Of a stretch of 64,000 nucleotides of DNA, positions 44,922-54,259 are shown in pieces. This DNA comes from Hymenobacter sp. YIM 151858-1 (GTDB lineage Bacteria > Bacteroidota > Bacteroidia > Cytophagales > Hymenobacteraceae). The stretch's first letter is position 1. Each line of letters begins with the position of its first letter. The translations under genes and the position numbers were made by a program. Location of the stretch: assembly GCF_025979705.1 (NCBI RefSeq), contig NZ_CP110136.1:3658001-3722000 (forward strand), read 5' to 3'. The notes under the pieces are model-generated. The model was not told the origin of the DNA. It made no database searches and was given only the letters and a program-made list of their open reading frames with translations.

Positions 44922-45914
44922 ATGCGTCCGTTTCGTCTGCCGACTACGCTGTTGCTGCTGCCGCTGATGCTGCTTGGGGCCTGCGCCAAAAAAACGGTTT
45001 CCTTCAACAGCAAACCCGATGCGGGGGCCGTGGCCCTGCTCGCGCCCGATAGCCTAGGTGGCACGCGCGCCGATACCCTCGCGGCAGCCGGAAGCGGCGG
45101 CAAAGAGGCGCCTTCGCTGAGCACAGCCAAAAAGCTCAGCAAAGATGAGCAGCGCAAAGCCGAGGACAAGCAGAAAGAGGCCCAGCGCAAGGCCCTGAGC
45201 AAGCGCAAGAAAAATGTGTTTCTGGGCGAGCCGATCAAGAAGGGCTTCACCAAATCGGGGCCGAAGGGCCGCAACCAGGTAATCGAGATATTTTATTACC
45301 TGAAGGTGCCCAAGCAACCCAATGCCTACGCCCCCACCAAGTGGTACTTCAACGTAGCCAAGCGCCGCCTCGAAAAAACGGCCTCGGCCGCCGAGGCCGA
45401 CCCCGGCAAGTACAAAGTGCTGCACGGGCCCTACAAAAAAACGCAGGGCGGCAAGGTCGTCGAAACCGGCTTTTACTACGTGGGCACCCGGCACCTGCGC
45501 TGGGAGCGGTACAACAAGGAAAACATCCTGCTGAGCAAAGTGCACTACGAGCAGGGTTTTCCGCGCGATGCCCACATCAGCTACTACGACGGCGGCAACA
45601 CCATGGTAAAGGAGGTGATTCCGTACGTCGACGGCAAGCTGGAGGGCGAGTACGTGAGCTTTAAGCCCAACGGGCAGCTCGACTGGTCGGGCGAGTTCGA
45701 AAACGGCCGCAAAGTGGGCATCTGGACAAAGTACTGGGGCTTCCGCAACCGCCGCCACTACGAGTACCAGTACGGCGACTCCGGCTTCGACCCCGAGCAG
45801 GAGCCGGTACTCGTGAAAGAGTACAACCGCAACGGTGTGCTCATCTACGAAAAGGATAAGCTCGACAAGCGCGCCGAAGACTCGCGCAACTCCCTGGCGC
45901 CCCGGCGCAACTAG
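44922..45914 (+). CDS. YwqK/MORN-repeat lipoprotein
   Basis: Encodes 330 residues with a lipobox (LMLLGAC) and a basic, charged linker (residues 75-105, KDEQRKAEDKQKEAQRKA). The C-terminal half has MORN-like/YwqK repeats (YYDGGNTMVKEVIPYVDGKLEGEYVSF type units, then FKPNGQLDWSGEFENGRKVG), which occur in antitoxin-like and envelope proteins. It should be lipid-anchored in the envelope. Specific function unknown. A TATCTTTA element lies near 44880, a weak -7 match. Confidence 0.82.
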   Translation: MRPFRLPTTLLLLPLMLLGACAKKTVSFNSKPDAGAVALLAPDSLGGTRADTLAAAGSGGKEAPSLSTAKKLSKDEQRKAEDKQKEAQRKALSKRKKNVFLGEPIKKGFTKSGPKGRNQVIEIFYYLKVPKQPNAYAPTKWYFNVAKRRLEKTASAAEADPGKYKVLHGPYKKTQGGKVVETGFYYVGTRHLRWERYNKENILLSKVHYEQGFPRDAHISYYDGGNTMVKEVIPYVDGKLEGEYVSFKPNGQLDWSGEFENGRKVGIWTKYWGFRNRRHYEYQYGDSGFDPEQEPVLVKEYNRNGVLIYEKDKLDKRAEDSRNSLAPRRN

Positions 45915-45931
45915 CCACCTAGGGCCGCGCT

Positions 45932-46285
45932 TCAGAAGGCGTCCTCGAACGCCTCCACCCGAAAGCCAGCCGAGTTGGGCGTAAGGGCCACAATATCGAA
46001 GCGGATATCGGCGTGCCAGTTGTGGCTGATGAGGTACTGCTCGGCCGCGCGCCGGATGCGCTGCTGCTGCGCCGGCGTTACGAAGGCTTCGGGGTAGCCG
46101 TAGCGCAAGTCGGTGCGCACCTTCACCTCCACAAACACCAGCCGGCGCGTGCCCTCTTGCACAATCAGATCTACCTCGCTGCGGCGGTAGCGGTAGTTGC
46201 GTGCCACCACGGCGTAACCGCGCTCGAGGTAGTAGTTGGCGGCGGCCTCTTCGCCGGTGGCACCTAGGAGGGAAGCTGAAAGCAT
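45932..46285 (-). CDS. YraN/UPF0102 family nuclease-fold protein
   Basis: Encodes 117 residues from the ATG at 46285; the upstream frame is antisense. It has the RecB/Holliday-junction-resolvase-like core: GEEAAANYYLERGYAVVARNYR, then RSEVDLIVQEG and VFVEVKVR, giving the E/D-x-K catalytic set. Members are predicted endonucleases, role unproven. It is convergent with the YwqK-like gene and divergent from lipB. Confidence 0.92.
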   Translation of the reverse strand: MLSASLLGATGEEAAANYYLERGYAVVARNYRYRRSEVDLIVQEGTRRLVFVEVKVRTDLRYGYPEAFVTPAQQQRIRRAAEQYLISHNWHADIRFDIVALTPNSAGFRVEAFEDAF

Positions 46286-46426
46286 AATTAGGTGTGGGCT
46301 GAACTTGGCCGCAATAGTTGCCGAAAGCTTACTCCAGCGGCGCGGCAAGTGTTTCTGAGCCTTCGGAATGGCCGAGTATACGGCCCTTATGCGGCACCGG
46401 CTGGTCGGCAACCGCCAATAAGGCGT

Positions 46427-46434
46427 TACTTTTG
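46427..46434 (+). promoter_or_regulatory. Candidate -7 promoter element of lipB
   Basis: TACTTTTG matches the Bacteroidetes -7 consensus TAnnTTTG exactly, 65 bp before the lipB start. No matching TTTG is seen at the -33 distance. It lies within a small dyad GTTACTT/AAGTAAC. Confidence 0.5.
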
Positions 46435-46499
46435 TAAGTAACAACGCCGTTGCCCAACCCACTCGGGCGGGGCAAAAGGCGCTGCAAATTCGCTGAGCT

Positions 46500-47309
46500 A
46501 TGGAATCTGAACTGTATTCGGCTTGTGTACAGCCGGTAGCCGCAGCTGCTCCGCAGCCGGAGCCGGCTGGCGCTGCCCCGGGTGCCAACACCCGCGTTGC
46601 GCTGCAGCGCCTAGGTCGCGTAGCGTATGCTCCCACCTGGCAGTATCAGGAGGAGCTGTTGGCCAACGCGCTGGCTATCAAAACGCGCAACCGCCACGCC
46701 GAAAACACCGGTGCCCAGCCCGAAAGCACGCCCAACGTGCTGCTGTTCTGCGAACATCCGCCGGTGTATACCCTCGGCAAAAGCGGCAAGCCCGAGCACC
46801 TGCTGCTCGACGAAGCCGGCCTGGCTGCCCACGGCGCCACCTACCACCACATCAACCGCGGCGGCGACATTACCTACCACGGGCCTGGGCAGCTGGTAGG
46901 CTACCCCATTCTCGACCTCGAGAACTTCAAGCCCGATATTCATTTCTACCTCCGCACCCTGGAGGAGGCCGTAATTCGCCTGTTGGCCGAATACGGCCTG
47001 CAAGCCGGGCGTATTCCGGGCCTCACCGGCGTATGGCTCGACTTTGAAGAGGGCGCCCCCAATCCGCGCAAAATTTGCGCGATGGGCGTAAAGTGCAGCC
47101 GCTGGGTTACCATCCACGGCTTTGCCCTCAATGTCAATACCGACCTCTCGTATTTCGGCTATATCGTGCCCTGTGGCATTACCGACAAAGCCGTTACCTC
47201 GCTGCAGCAGGAACTCGGCCACGAAGTGCCGCTGCGCGAAGTAGAAGACCGTTTGCTGCCCCATTTGGCCGAACTATTGGGGGCTGAAATCGTTGAACAC
47301 GCCGCATGA
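46500..47309 (+). CDS. lipB: Octanoyltransferase (lipoate biosynthesis)
   Basis: Encodes 269 residues with an N-terminal extension of about 30 residues relative to most LipB proteins. Motifs are CEHPPVYTLGKSGKPEHLL, HHINRGGDITYHGPGQLVGYP, the Lys region KICAMGVKCSRWVTIHGFALNV and the catalytic Cys in YIVPCGITDKAVTSL. It transfers octanoate from acyl carrier protein to lipoyl domains in the cytoplasm. Its stop overlaps the next gene by 4 bp. Confidence 0.96.
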   Translation: MESELYSACVQPVAAAAPQPEPAGAAPGANTRVALQRLGRVAYAPTWQYQEELLANALAIKTRNRHAENTGAQPESTPNVLLFCEHPPVYTLGKSGKPEHLLLDEAGLAAHGATYHHINRGGDITYHGPGQLVGYPILDLENFKPDIHFYLRTLEEAVIRLLAEYGLQAGRIPGLTGVWLDFEEGAPNPRKICAMGVKCSRWVTIHGFALNVNTDLSYFGYIVPCGITDKAVTSLQQELGHEVPLREVEDRLLPHLAELLGAEIVEHAA

Positions 47310-47722
47310 AAGAAGATATCAAGTTCGATCCGGTAGAGGGGGTGGCCGTTGCCATCGTGCCCGACGATGCCGCCTCCGTAGAAGTGGGCAAGCCCGGTTG
47401 GCTGGTGTATCTGCTTAACCACAACCGGGTTCCGCTCCAGAACGTCATCGTCAGCTCCAACGGCTACGGCGTCGATGCCGAAGGCCACAACGTGCGCACC
47501 TCTACGCTCCGCCACCACTTCCCGGAAATAGAAGAATACTCCGCGGTACCCATCGAGCCCATCGATCCGGCCTTGTTTCACCTGAACAACCAGTATTGGG
47601 TGAGCTACTACATCGGCGGCCAGATTTTTGATAAGAAGTTCATCTTCGTGCCCGATTCCATCGTGGCCGATAACCTTATCCCCATTGCCCTACTCGGCCG
47701 CGAAGGTGTGCTCCACAGCTAG
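47306..47722 (+). CDS. Conserved protein coupled to lipB
   Basis: Encodes 138 residues, overlapping lipB by 4 bp (ATGA), so it is translationally coupled. The pattern is beta-rich (VAVAIVPDD, WLVYLLNHNRVPLQNVIVSSNGYG, VSYYIGGQIFDKKFIFVPDSI). No catalytic motif or known domain is recognised. Its pairing with lipB is reported here from sequence only, so a role with lipoate is inference. Confidence 0.8.
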   Translation: MKEDIKFDPVEGVAVAIVPDDAASVEVGKPGWLVYLLNHNRVPLQNVIVSSNGYGVDAEGHNVRTSTLRHHFPEIEEYSAVPIEPIDPALFHLNNQYWVSYYIGGQIFDKKFIFVPDSIVADNLIPIALLGREGVLHS

Positions 47723-47770
47723 CAACCTTCGGCGGCTGTTGCGTAACTTTACTCGTCTCACTCCCGACAT

Positions 47771-48838
47771 ATGACTCCAAACGGCGTAACGCTGGGGCTG
47801 GCCTTTTTGTGGGCCTTTTTGGTGGCGTTATTCGCCGTGCCTTCGGTGATTTACATTGCCCATCTTAAAAACATGCTCGATTTGCCCAACAAGCGAACCG
47901 TGCATGCTTTGCTTACGCCGCGCCTAGGTGGCGTTGCCATCTTCGCCGGGTTCATGTCGGCCCTCACCATTTTCGCCGACCTCGGCAATGGCATTCAGCA
48001 ATTGCTGGCGGGTTGTATCGTGCTGTTTTTCGTGGGGCTGAAGGATGACCTGGTGTCTATTTCGCCCGCCAAAAAGCTTGTCGGCCAATTGTTAGCCACG
48101 GGTATCGTCATGTTCATGGCCGATATCCGCATCACCAGCTTCCAAGGTATTTTTGGTATTCATGAGCTACCCGATGGGGTTAGCTATGCCTTTACTTTTT
48201 TGGCTATTGCGGGCATTACCAATGCCATCAACCTCATCGATGGCCTCGATGGCCTGGCAGGCTCCATTGTTATCATTATCGTCAGCACGTTCGGCTATTA
48301 CTTCTACCAGTACGGCGGCTCGGCTTTTGGCAACTACGTGTTCGTCTCGGTGTGCGTAATCGGCGGCATGCTGGGCTTCTTGCGGTATAACTTCCACAAG
48401 GCCACCATTTTTATGGGCGATACCGGCTCTTTGCTGTGCGGGTTTATCGTTTCGGTGCTCACCATTCAGTTCATTCAAATGGGGCTGCATACCAGTCAGC
48501 CCTTCGATGCAGCTAATCCTGCCGTAGCAGCCGGTATTTTGTTTGTGCCGCTATTCGATACGCTGCGGGTGTTTACCGTGCGGGTACTCAACGGCACCTC
48601 GCCCTTCACGCCCGATAAAAACCACATTCACCACCGGATTCTGGCTATGGGTTTTCAGCAGATCAGTACGGTGCTGCTGCTGGCCCTGCTCAACCTGGTG
48701 GTCATACTGTTTGTCATAAACTTTGGCTACCTAGGCAACACGCTGCTCATCGTCGGCTTGGTTGCTTTTTCGTTGTTGTTGAGTGTTTTCCTTGGAACAT
48801 ACCGCAGCCGCAGCGCGCAGCAGCGAGTCGCTTCGTAA
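47771..48838 (+). CDS. WecA/TagO-type GlcNAc-1-phosphate transferase
   Basis: Encodes 355 residues with about 11 transmembrane helices. Signature motifs of polyprenyl-phosphate glycosyl-1-phosphate transferases are present: GLKDDLVSISPAKKL, AINLIDGLDGLAG, FMGDTGSLL and the WecA-type KNHIHHRIL, which distinguishes it from MraY. It starts surface-polysaccharide assembly by moving GlcNAc-1-phosphate to undecaprenyl phosphate in the inner membrane. Its end overlaps the next frame by 56 bp if that gene begins at 48783. Confidence 0.93.
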   Translation: MTPNGVTLGLAFLWAFLVALFAVPSVIYIAHLKNMLDLPNKRTVHALLTPRLGGVAIFAGFMSALTIFADLGNGIQQLLAGCIVLFFVGLKDDLVSISPAKKLVGQLLATGIVMFMADIRITSFQGIFGIHELPDGVSYAFTFLAIAGITNAINLIDGLDGLAGSIVIIIVSTFGYYFYQYGGSAFGNYVFVSVCVIGGMLGFLRYNFHKATIFMGDTGSLLCGFIVSVLTIQFIQMGLHTSQPFDAANPAVAAGILFVPLFDTLRVFTVRVLNGTSPFTPDKNHIHHRILAMGFQQISTVLLLALLNLVVILFVINFGYLGNTLLIVGLVAFSLLLSVFLGTYRSRSAQQRVAS

Positions 48839-50006
48839 GCGCTTGCTAAGTGCTTGGCGGGTTTGGTTGCTGGTGCTGGCCCTAAGCGCTGGTCCGAGGC
48901 TTCTGCATGCCGTAGAGTATCGGCCCTTGCCGCCCACACCGCCCGTAGGCCTCAGCAACGATTGGCTTATTCACGATGCCTCGGGCAACAAGCTGGTGCT
49001 GTACCTGCCCGGGTATCACCCGCCGGCGCGTGCCTATTACCAATGGATTGTAGTGCGGCCCAACCAGCCCTTTCGCATCAGCTTTGCCGCGCGGCAGGAT
49101 CTGGCCTTATTTGTTGATAACCAGCTGGTATTCCGGGCCAAATCATCGGGTAATTACAACCTCGATATAGCCGACCTGCTGCCCAAACCAATCAGCTACG
49201 GGCAGCACTTGCTATGTGTGTGGCACCCAACGGCCGCGCCTGACTACACGTCGTTTGCCAACGTTTTACCGCAAGAGGCGAAATCCAGCGCCTTTAAAAC
49301 GGCGAGTTGGTGGAAACCACAACTTCGCGCTGCCTTCCATCAGGGCGAAAACGTATTTCTCTGCTTTCTGCTCGTTATCGGCTTAATGTACGGCGGCATT
49401 CGCACAGTATACCGGCCCGGTTTTGCGCGCATCTATGAGCTCTGGAGCAATGCTCCGGGCGAGCAAAACTTTCTGACGCGGCCCACAATTACCTGGTTGA
49501 ATGTTTTACTGATATTAATATTTTCTCTTTCGTTTGGTCTGCTAATTGTCGCAATCCATACCAATGTTCAAAACATCGTTATTCTAAAACAGCTTTTCTC
49601 TGTTTCCGAATCGGGCTTGGTAATGCGCGTATTGCTTTACGCCTTACTCATTTCTGTTTTCGTATTCGCTAAGGTTATTTATATAGCACTAATGGGTTAT
49701 ATATTTGATTTATCATCTTTAGTCTTGGTTCAGTATAGAGAGTTTGTTCGTAGCCTGTTGTTCATGGGATTGTTTCTTCCCATCGTCATGTTGCTATACC
49801 TGGTACTGAATCAGTCTTGGCCCGAGGGTGTGCTTTGGGTATCTAATGGCGTGGTTTCTATGATGTTGCTGGCCACCGTTTTTCGGGTTGCCCGCACACT
49901 CAACCGTCGCGTATCGCTGCTAAATCTGCATTTGTTTTCATACCTTTGCGCCACCGAAATCATCCCCTTGACTGTGTTGCTCAAGTTGTTGGTTATCACT
50001 TACTAA
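48783..50006 (+). CDS. DUF4271 family membrane protein
   Basis: Encodes up to 407 residues from a GTG at 48783; a TTG at 48843, after the stop of the preceding gene, would remove 20 residues and begin nearer the signal helix. A signal-like helix (about 25-43), a periplasmic beta domain (45-180) and then about seven transmembrane helices form the DUF4271 membrane part. The second half (about 49500-49750) is visibly AT-richer than its surroundings. It precedes hemD and the T9SS genes, as in other Bacteroidota. Function unknown. Confidence 0.85.
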   Translation: MFSLEHTAAAARSSESLRKRLLSAWRVWLLVLALSAGPRLLHAVEYRPLPPTPPVGLSNDWLIHDASGNKLVLYLPGYHPPARAYYQWIVVRPNQPFRISFAARQDLALFVDNQLVFRAKSSGNYNLDIADLLPKPISYGQHLLCVWHPTAAPDYTSFANVLPQEAKSSAFKTASWWKPQLRAAFHQGENVFLCFLLVIGLMYGGIRTVYRPGFARIYELWSNAPGEQNFLTRPTITWLNVLLILIFSLSFGLLIVAIHTNVQNIVILKQLFSVSESGLVMRVLLYALLISVFVFAKVIYIALMGYIFDLSSLVLVQYREFVRSLLFMGLFLPIVMLLYLVLNQSWPEGVLWVSNGVVSMMLLATVFRVARTLNRRVSLLNLHLFSYLCATEIIPLTVLLKLLVITY

Positions 50007-50076
50007 GTGAACGGCTGCTTGTTCTTTCGTCCACAGCTCCATTTCGTATTGCTTAGCTTTACTTTCTTTACCTCAC

Positions 50077-50907
50077 ATGGCTGAGAGCACAGACAAGCCG
50101 GGTACCGGTCGGCACGCCAAGCGCATTCGCAGCATCTTGGTTACGCAACCTAAGCCAGCCAACGATGTGTCGCCGTACTTTGCCATTGCCGAGAAATACG
50201 GCATCAAAGTAGATTTTCGCGAGTTCATCCAAGTCGATCCGGTTTCCTACAAGGACTTCCGCAAGGAAAAGGTCAACATCCTCGATCATACGGCTATCAT
50301 TTTCACTAGCCGCAACGCTGTCGATCATTTCTTCCGCATCTGCCAGGAGGCCAAGCAGGAAATGCCCGCCGAAATGAAGTACTTCTGCATTTCGGAGCAA
50401 ACCGCCAATTACCTGCAGAAGTACATTGTGCTGCGCAAGCGCAAGCTGTTCGTGGGGCAACGTACGGCGGCCGACCTGTTCGACGTTATCAAGAAGCACA
50501 AGAGCGAGAAGTTCTTGTATCCTTGCTCTGACATCCGCAAGGACGACATCCCCGAGTTTATGCGGGCCAACGGCTTCAAGTTTTCCGAAGCCGTGATTTA
50601 CCGCACCGTAGCGAGTGACTTGTCCGACCTCTCGGACGTGAAGTACGACTGCATTGCCTTCTTCAGCCCGTCCGGCATTAGCTCGCTATTCGTTAACTTC
50701 CCTGATTTTGTGCAGGATGGTACGCGCATAGCCGCCTTTGGTCCCACTACTGCCAAAGCCGTTCGGGATGCAGGGCTGGAACTTGATATCGAAGCCCCTC
50801 TGCCCAATGCCCCGTCAATGACGGGTGCTATCGAGGCGTATATCCGGTATCACCACGGTGCTGAAATAGCAAAGGAGCAAGCACGCAATAACAAACAAAA
50901 AGCGTAG
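50077..50907 (+). CDS. hemD: Uroporphyrinogen-III synthase
   Basis: Encodes 276 residues of the HemD two-lobe fold. Features are RIRSILVTQPKPANDVSPYF at the N terminus, AIIFTSRNAVDHFFRI in lobe 1, and FFSPSGISSLF and AAFGPTTAKAVRDAG in lobe 2, which resemble the GxTTA substrate-binding turn. It cyclises hydroxymethylbilane in tetrapyrrole synthesis. In Bacteroidota hemD commonly sits between a DUF4271 gene and T9SS genes, as here. Ends in a basic KEQARNNKQKA tail. Confidence 0.9.
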   Translation: MAESTDKPGTGRHAKRIRSILVTQPKPANDVSPYFAIAEKYGIKVDFREFIQVDPVSYKDFRKEKVNILDHTAIIFTSRNAVDHFFRICQEAKQEMPAEMKYFCISEQTANYLQKYIVLRKRKLFVGQRTAADLFDVIKKHKSEKFLYPCSDIRKDDIPEFMRANGFKFSEAVIYRTVASDLSDLSDVKYDCIAFFSPSGISSLFVNFPDFVQDGTRIAAFGPTTAKAVRDAGLELDIEAPLPNAPSMTGAIEAYIRYHHGAEIAKEQARNNKQKA

Positions 50908-50925
50908 CGCGTTTAACGGCTAAGG

Positions 50926-50972
50926 ACGAGCGGGGAGCATAACATAATAAGTGTGCTCCCCGCTCGTTTTTT
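50926..50972 (+). terminator. Rho-independent terminator after hemD
   Basis: A 14-bp perfect stem (50926-50939 with 50954-50967) followed by six T (50967-50972), 19 bp after the hemD stop. It separates hemD from the porP/sprF promoter. Confidence 0.92.
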
Positions 50973-50979
50973 CGGGGCG

Positions 50980-51010
50980 TTTGGGTGAGGTTGTATTTTC
51001 AATACATTTG
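50980..51010 (+). promoter_or_regulatory. Consensus Bacteroidetes promoter of porP/sprF
   Basis: TTTG at 50980-50983 and TACATTTG at 51003-51010 match the -33 TTTG and -7 TAnnTTTG elements of the primary sigma factor, with exactly 19 bp between them. Transcription would start near 51017, about 55 bp before the ATG. Confidence 0.78.
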
Positions 51011-51071
51011 AAAGTACGTTCCATAGTTCAGCCATCTGCCGTAGCCACGCATCCTTACAGCAGCATTCTTT

Positions 51072-52082
51072 ATGAAGAGAAATCTACTTGCTACGCTCTT
51101 GCTGTCGGCTGTGGCTGGTTCTGTTGCCGCTCAGCAGCAGCCGCAGTTTAGCCACTACCCTTTTAATGGGATGTACCTTAACCCGGCCTACGCGGGCATC
51201 AAGGGGCAAGGGGAGTTTATCTCGATCTATCGTTACCAGTACTTCAACTACAAAGCCACCTTGGATGAAGGTGGGGAGCCAAAAACATTCATGTTGTCTG
51301 GCTCTCTGCCCGTAAGGGCCCTAGGTGGCGGCATTGGCTTCAACGCCTACCGGGATGAAATTGCTCAGTCCGACATTACATCCTTCTCCTTATCCTATTC
51401 GAAGCACTTCAAAGTAGGCGAGGAAGGCCTCCTAGGTGTTGGGCTACAAGGGATATACAACAACTGGCGCCGGGGAGGGTACCGTGCCGTCGACGAATTT
51501 GATCCGAGTATCCCGGACAATAGCTCCGATAATAAATTTGACGCAGGAGCAGGTGTTTGGTACGAATCGCCGCGGTGGTATGCTGGGTTCAGCGTAAACA
51601 ACCTGCTGCGTTCCCAATATCGTTTTCAGAGCGTGCCCGATAGCCTAGGTAACAGCCAGGGTAAACAAGCCAGGGCAACCGCCGAAAACCATGCTTACTT
51701 AAGCGTGGGCTATAACTTTGAGCTCAACGACGAGATTACCATTACGCCATCGGCCATAGGCAAGCTCGTTTTGCCGGGCAGGTTCGGCGACAGCAAAAAG
51801 TTTTCGCTCGACAACAACTCGTTCGAGGCGAACGTCAGAGCAACCTACAACGATAAGTACTGGGGTGGTTTCGGCTATCGTTACGGTGAATCATTTATAG
51901 GCATGCTCGGTGGATCTATCCTGAAAGACAACGCGCTGAGGATTGGTTATGCGTTTGATTTAATTGCATTTAACCAGGATGCGCGTGCATTCAGCTCGCA
52001 CGAAATAATGATTTCTTACCGTTTGCCTAAGCCCGGCTTAGCCATACGACCCGCCATCCGCACACCGCGGTATAGCTTCTAA
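51072..52082 (+). CDS. PorP/SprF family T9SS outer-membrane protein
   Basis: Encodes 336 residues. A signal peptide ends near SVAAQQQ, and the mature N terminus QPQFSHYPFNGMYLNPAYAGIKGQ contains the NPAYAG motif of the PorP/SprF family. Remaining sequence is a predicted outer-membrane beta-barrel (alternating aromatic strands, ending TPRYSF). PorP/SprF-type proteins link the secretion machine or its substrates to the cell surface. It has its own consensus promoter and lies just upstream of gldKLMN. Confidence 0.93.
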   Translation: MKRNLLATLLLSAVAGSVAAQQQPQFSHYPFNGMYLNPAYAGIKGQGEFISIYRYQYFNYKATLDEGGEPKTFMLSGSLPVRALGGGIGFNAYRDEIAQSDITSFSLSYSKHFKVGEEGLLGVGLQGIYNNWRRGGYRAVDEFDPSIPDNSSDNKFDAGAGVWYESPRWYAGFSVNNLLRSQYRFQSVPDSLGNSQGKQARATAENHAYLSVGYNFELNDEITITPSAIGKLVLPGRFGDSKKFSLDNNSFEANVRATYNDKYWGGFGYRYGESFIGMLGGSILKDNALRIGYAFDLIAFNQDARAFSSHEIMISYRLPKPGLAIRPAIRTPRYSF

Positions 52083-52093
52083 TCACACCCCGG

Positions 52094-52126
52094 TTGATGG
52101 AACTATTGGTTAGTTAAGTACCTTTG
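52094..52126 (+). promoter_or_regulatory. Candidate promoter of gldKLMN
   Basis: TTG at 52094-52096 and a perfect TACCTTTG -7 element at 52119-52126, spacing about 22 bp (slightly longer than the usual 19-20). The implied start near 52133 leaves a leader of about 185 nt before gldK. Confidence 0.6.
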
Positions 52127-52316
52127 CAGAGGTATTTTAACCTTAGTGTAATAAGACAAGGCTCTCAGACGTTTAACCAGCTGCCTAATCGGTTCTAAAA
52201 CAAACCGATGGCCTTTGGTTAAACGCTTGTTTGCGAAAAGCTTTGTCGCTAAATTTGCCAAGCGCAAAATTGTAATCTTTGGGTATCGCCGCCTGAACAG
52301 TCACTTTCACCCTCAC

Positions 52317-53333
52317 ATGAACAAGTTTCTTGGTTTGCCCCTCATTGCCTGCGTGGCCTTGATGCTGGGGGCTTGCAGCTTCGGCAAAGGCCCCACCGGC
52401 GACCTGGTGGGCGCTGAAGACCGTCCGGAATTTAATCCGCAGGAAGTGCCGTTTGGCATGGTACCCTGCCCCGGCGGTACTTTCCACATGGGTCAGACCG
52501 ACGAGGACATTGCTGCCTCGATGGTGAATATGAACAAGCAGGTAACGATTGCCGGCTTTTACATGGACGAGACGGAAATCACTAACAATGAGTACCGTCA
52601 GTTCATGAATGCTGTAATGCAAGACTCAATCGATGTGTTGGGTGAGCAGTACATCATGACGGAGCTTTATCCGGATACCACCGTGTGGGTGCGTGACTTC
52701 ACCTACCACATGGGCGACCCGCTGATGGAGTACTACTACAGCCACCCCGCGTTCGACGACTACCCGGTAGTAGGCGTCGACTGGTTTGCGGCCAAGTACT
52801 TCTGCAACTGGCGCACCAAGCACAAGAATGCCGCTGCTGCCGAAGAAGGCTTGGCCGGCGTTCCTGGTTTCCGTTTGCCTTCGGAGGCTGAGTGGGAGTA
52901 CGCTGCTCGTGGTGGCCGCGAACTCGCTACCTTCCCGTGGGGCGGGCCTTACTTGCGCAATTCGCGCGGCTGCATGCTGGCAAACTTTAAGCCCGGTCGT
53001 GGTGACTACGCTTCCGACGGTTTCGCCTACACCTCGCCCGTAGGTGCCTACTTCCCCAACGACTTCGGCCTGTACGACATGGCCGGTAACGTGTCTGAGT
53101 GGTGCGACGACGCTTATATGGAAGCTTCGATGCCGGTGGTTTGGGACATGAACCCCACCAACCCCGACGACAACGAACCCCGCAAAGTAGTACGCGGTGG
53201 CTCCTGGAAAGACATTGCTTACTTCCTCGAAACCGGCACGCGTAGCTTCGAATATCAGGATTCGGCTCGTTCGTACATCGGCTTCCGTTGCGCACTGATT
53301 CAAATTGGTATGGGCACAAACAATAGCCTTTAA
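52317..53333 (+). CDS. gldK: Gliding motility lipoprotein GldK
   Basis: Encodes 338 residues from the ATG at 52317; the upstream frame lacks a signal. A lipoprotein signal (lipobox LMLGAC) precedes a formylglycine-generating-enzyme-like (SUMF1) domain with PGGTFHMGQTDED, DETEITNNEYRQFMN, LPSEAEWEYAARGG, GNVSEWCDDAY and KVVRGGSWKD. GldK forms, with GldN, the periplasmic ring of the T9SS under the outer membrane. First gene of the gldKLMN operon. Confidence 0.96.
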   Translation: MNKFLGLPLIACVALMLGACSFGKGPTGDLVGAEDRPEFNPQEVPFGMVPCPGGTFHMGQTDEDIAASMVNMNKQVTIAGFYMDETEITNNEYRQFMNAVMQDSIDVLGEQYIMTELYPDTTVWVRDFTYHMGDPLMEYYYSHPAFDDYPVVGVDWFAAKYFCNWRTKHKNAAAAEEGLAGVPGFRLPSEAEWEYAARGGRELATFPWGGPYLRNSRGCMLANFKPGRGDYASDGFAYTSPVGAYFPNDFGLYDMAGNVSEWCDDAYMEASMPVVWDMNPTNPDDNEPRKVVRGGSWKDIAYFLETGTRSFEYQDSARSYIGFRCALIQIGMGTNNSL

Positions 53334-53386
53334 CCTACGATTAGCTTTTTTCTCGCTCACACCAACTTCTTTACTTTCAATTAACA

Positions 53387-54193
53387 ATGGCACAAAAGGG
53401 AAATTTTCTGTATGACACGGTCATGCCGAAAGTGTATGGCATCGGTGCGGCGGTGGTTATCGTCGGTGCACTGTTCAAGATTCAGCACTGGAAAGGTGCC
53501 GACGTCATGCTGATCGTGGGTTTGGGTGTTGAGGCGTTGATCTTCCTATTGAGTGCTTTCCAGCCCCAGCACAAAGACCCCGATTGGTCGCTGGTGTACC
53601 CCCAATTGTCGGAAGGATACGACCCCAGCACTGGCGAACAGTCTTTCTTGGCTGCTAACAACGGCGGCACCGGTCTGACGCGCAAGCTTGACGATATGCT
53701 GAAAGACGCCAACGTGACCCCGGACGCTATTAAGTCGCTGGGCGAAGGTTTGAACCGTCTGAGCACCACTACTTCGCAGCTCTCGACCCTCGGCGACGCT
53801 ACTAACGCTACCGACGAGTACACCCAGCGTGTGCGCGCTGCTGCTCAGTCGCTCGACAACATCAACGTTGCATACAAGCAAACGGCCGAAGCTATGTCGG
53901 CTATGTCGAATGCAACCACCGATGCCAAGGAGTACCACCTGCAAGTTCAGAACGTTACCAAAAATCTGGGCGCGCTGAATGCTGTGTACGAAATGGAGCT
54001 GCAGGATGCCAACACGCACCTGAAGTCGATGAACAAGTTCTACGGTACTTTGAGCCAAGCCATGGAAAACCTGGTAAGCGCTGGCAAAGACACCGAGCAG
54101 TTCAAAGATGAAGTTGCCAAGCTGACGGTAAACCTGAACTCGCTCAACCGTGTGTACGGCAATATGTTGAACGCAATGCGCGCTACTAACTAA
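53387..54193 (+). CDS. gldL: T9SS motor subunit GldL
   Basis: Encodes 268 residues. Two N-terminal transmembrane helices (about 13-33 and 39-57: YGIGAAVVIVGALFKIQHW and VMLIVGLGVEALIFLLSAF) hold the Glu of the second helix (VEALIF), the conserved proton-path residue. The rest is a long cytoplasmic helical region with repeated Thr/Ser-rich coiled-coil segments. GldL5 and GldM2 form the proton-driven motor that powers secretion and gliding. Confidence 0.97.
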   Translation: MAQKGNFLYDTVMPKVYGIGAAVVIVGALFKIQHWKGADVMLIVGLGVEALIFLLSAFQPQHKDPDWSLVYPQLSEGYDPSTGEQSFLAANNGGTGLTRKLDDMLKDANVTPDAIKSLGEGLNRLSTTTSQLSTLGDATNATDEYTQRVRAAAQSLDNINVAYKQTAEAMSAMSNATTDAKEYHLQVQNVTKNLGALNAVYEMELQDANTHLKSMNKFYGTLSQAMENLVSAGKDTEQFKDEVAKLTVNLNSLNRVYGNMLNAMRATN

Positions 54194-54259
54194 TTGTTAG
54201 ATCGTAGCTGACGCAGGTTCTCATTACACCTACGACTTCTTTATTAGAAATCAATAACA

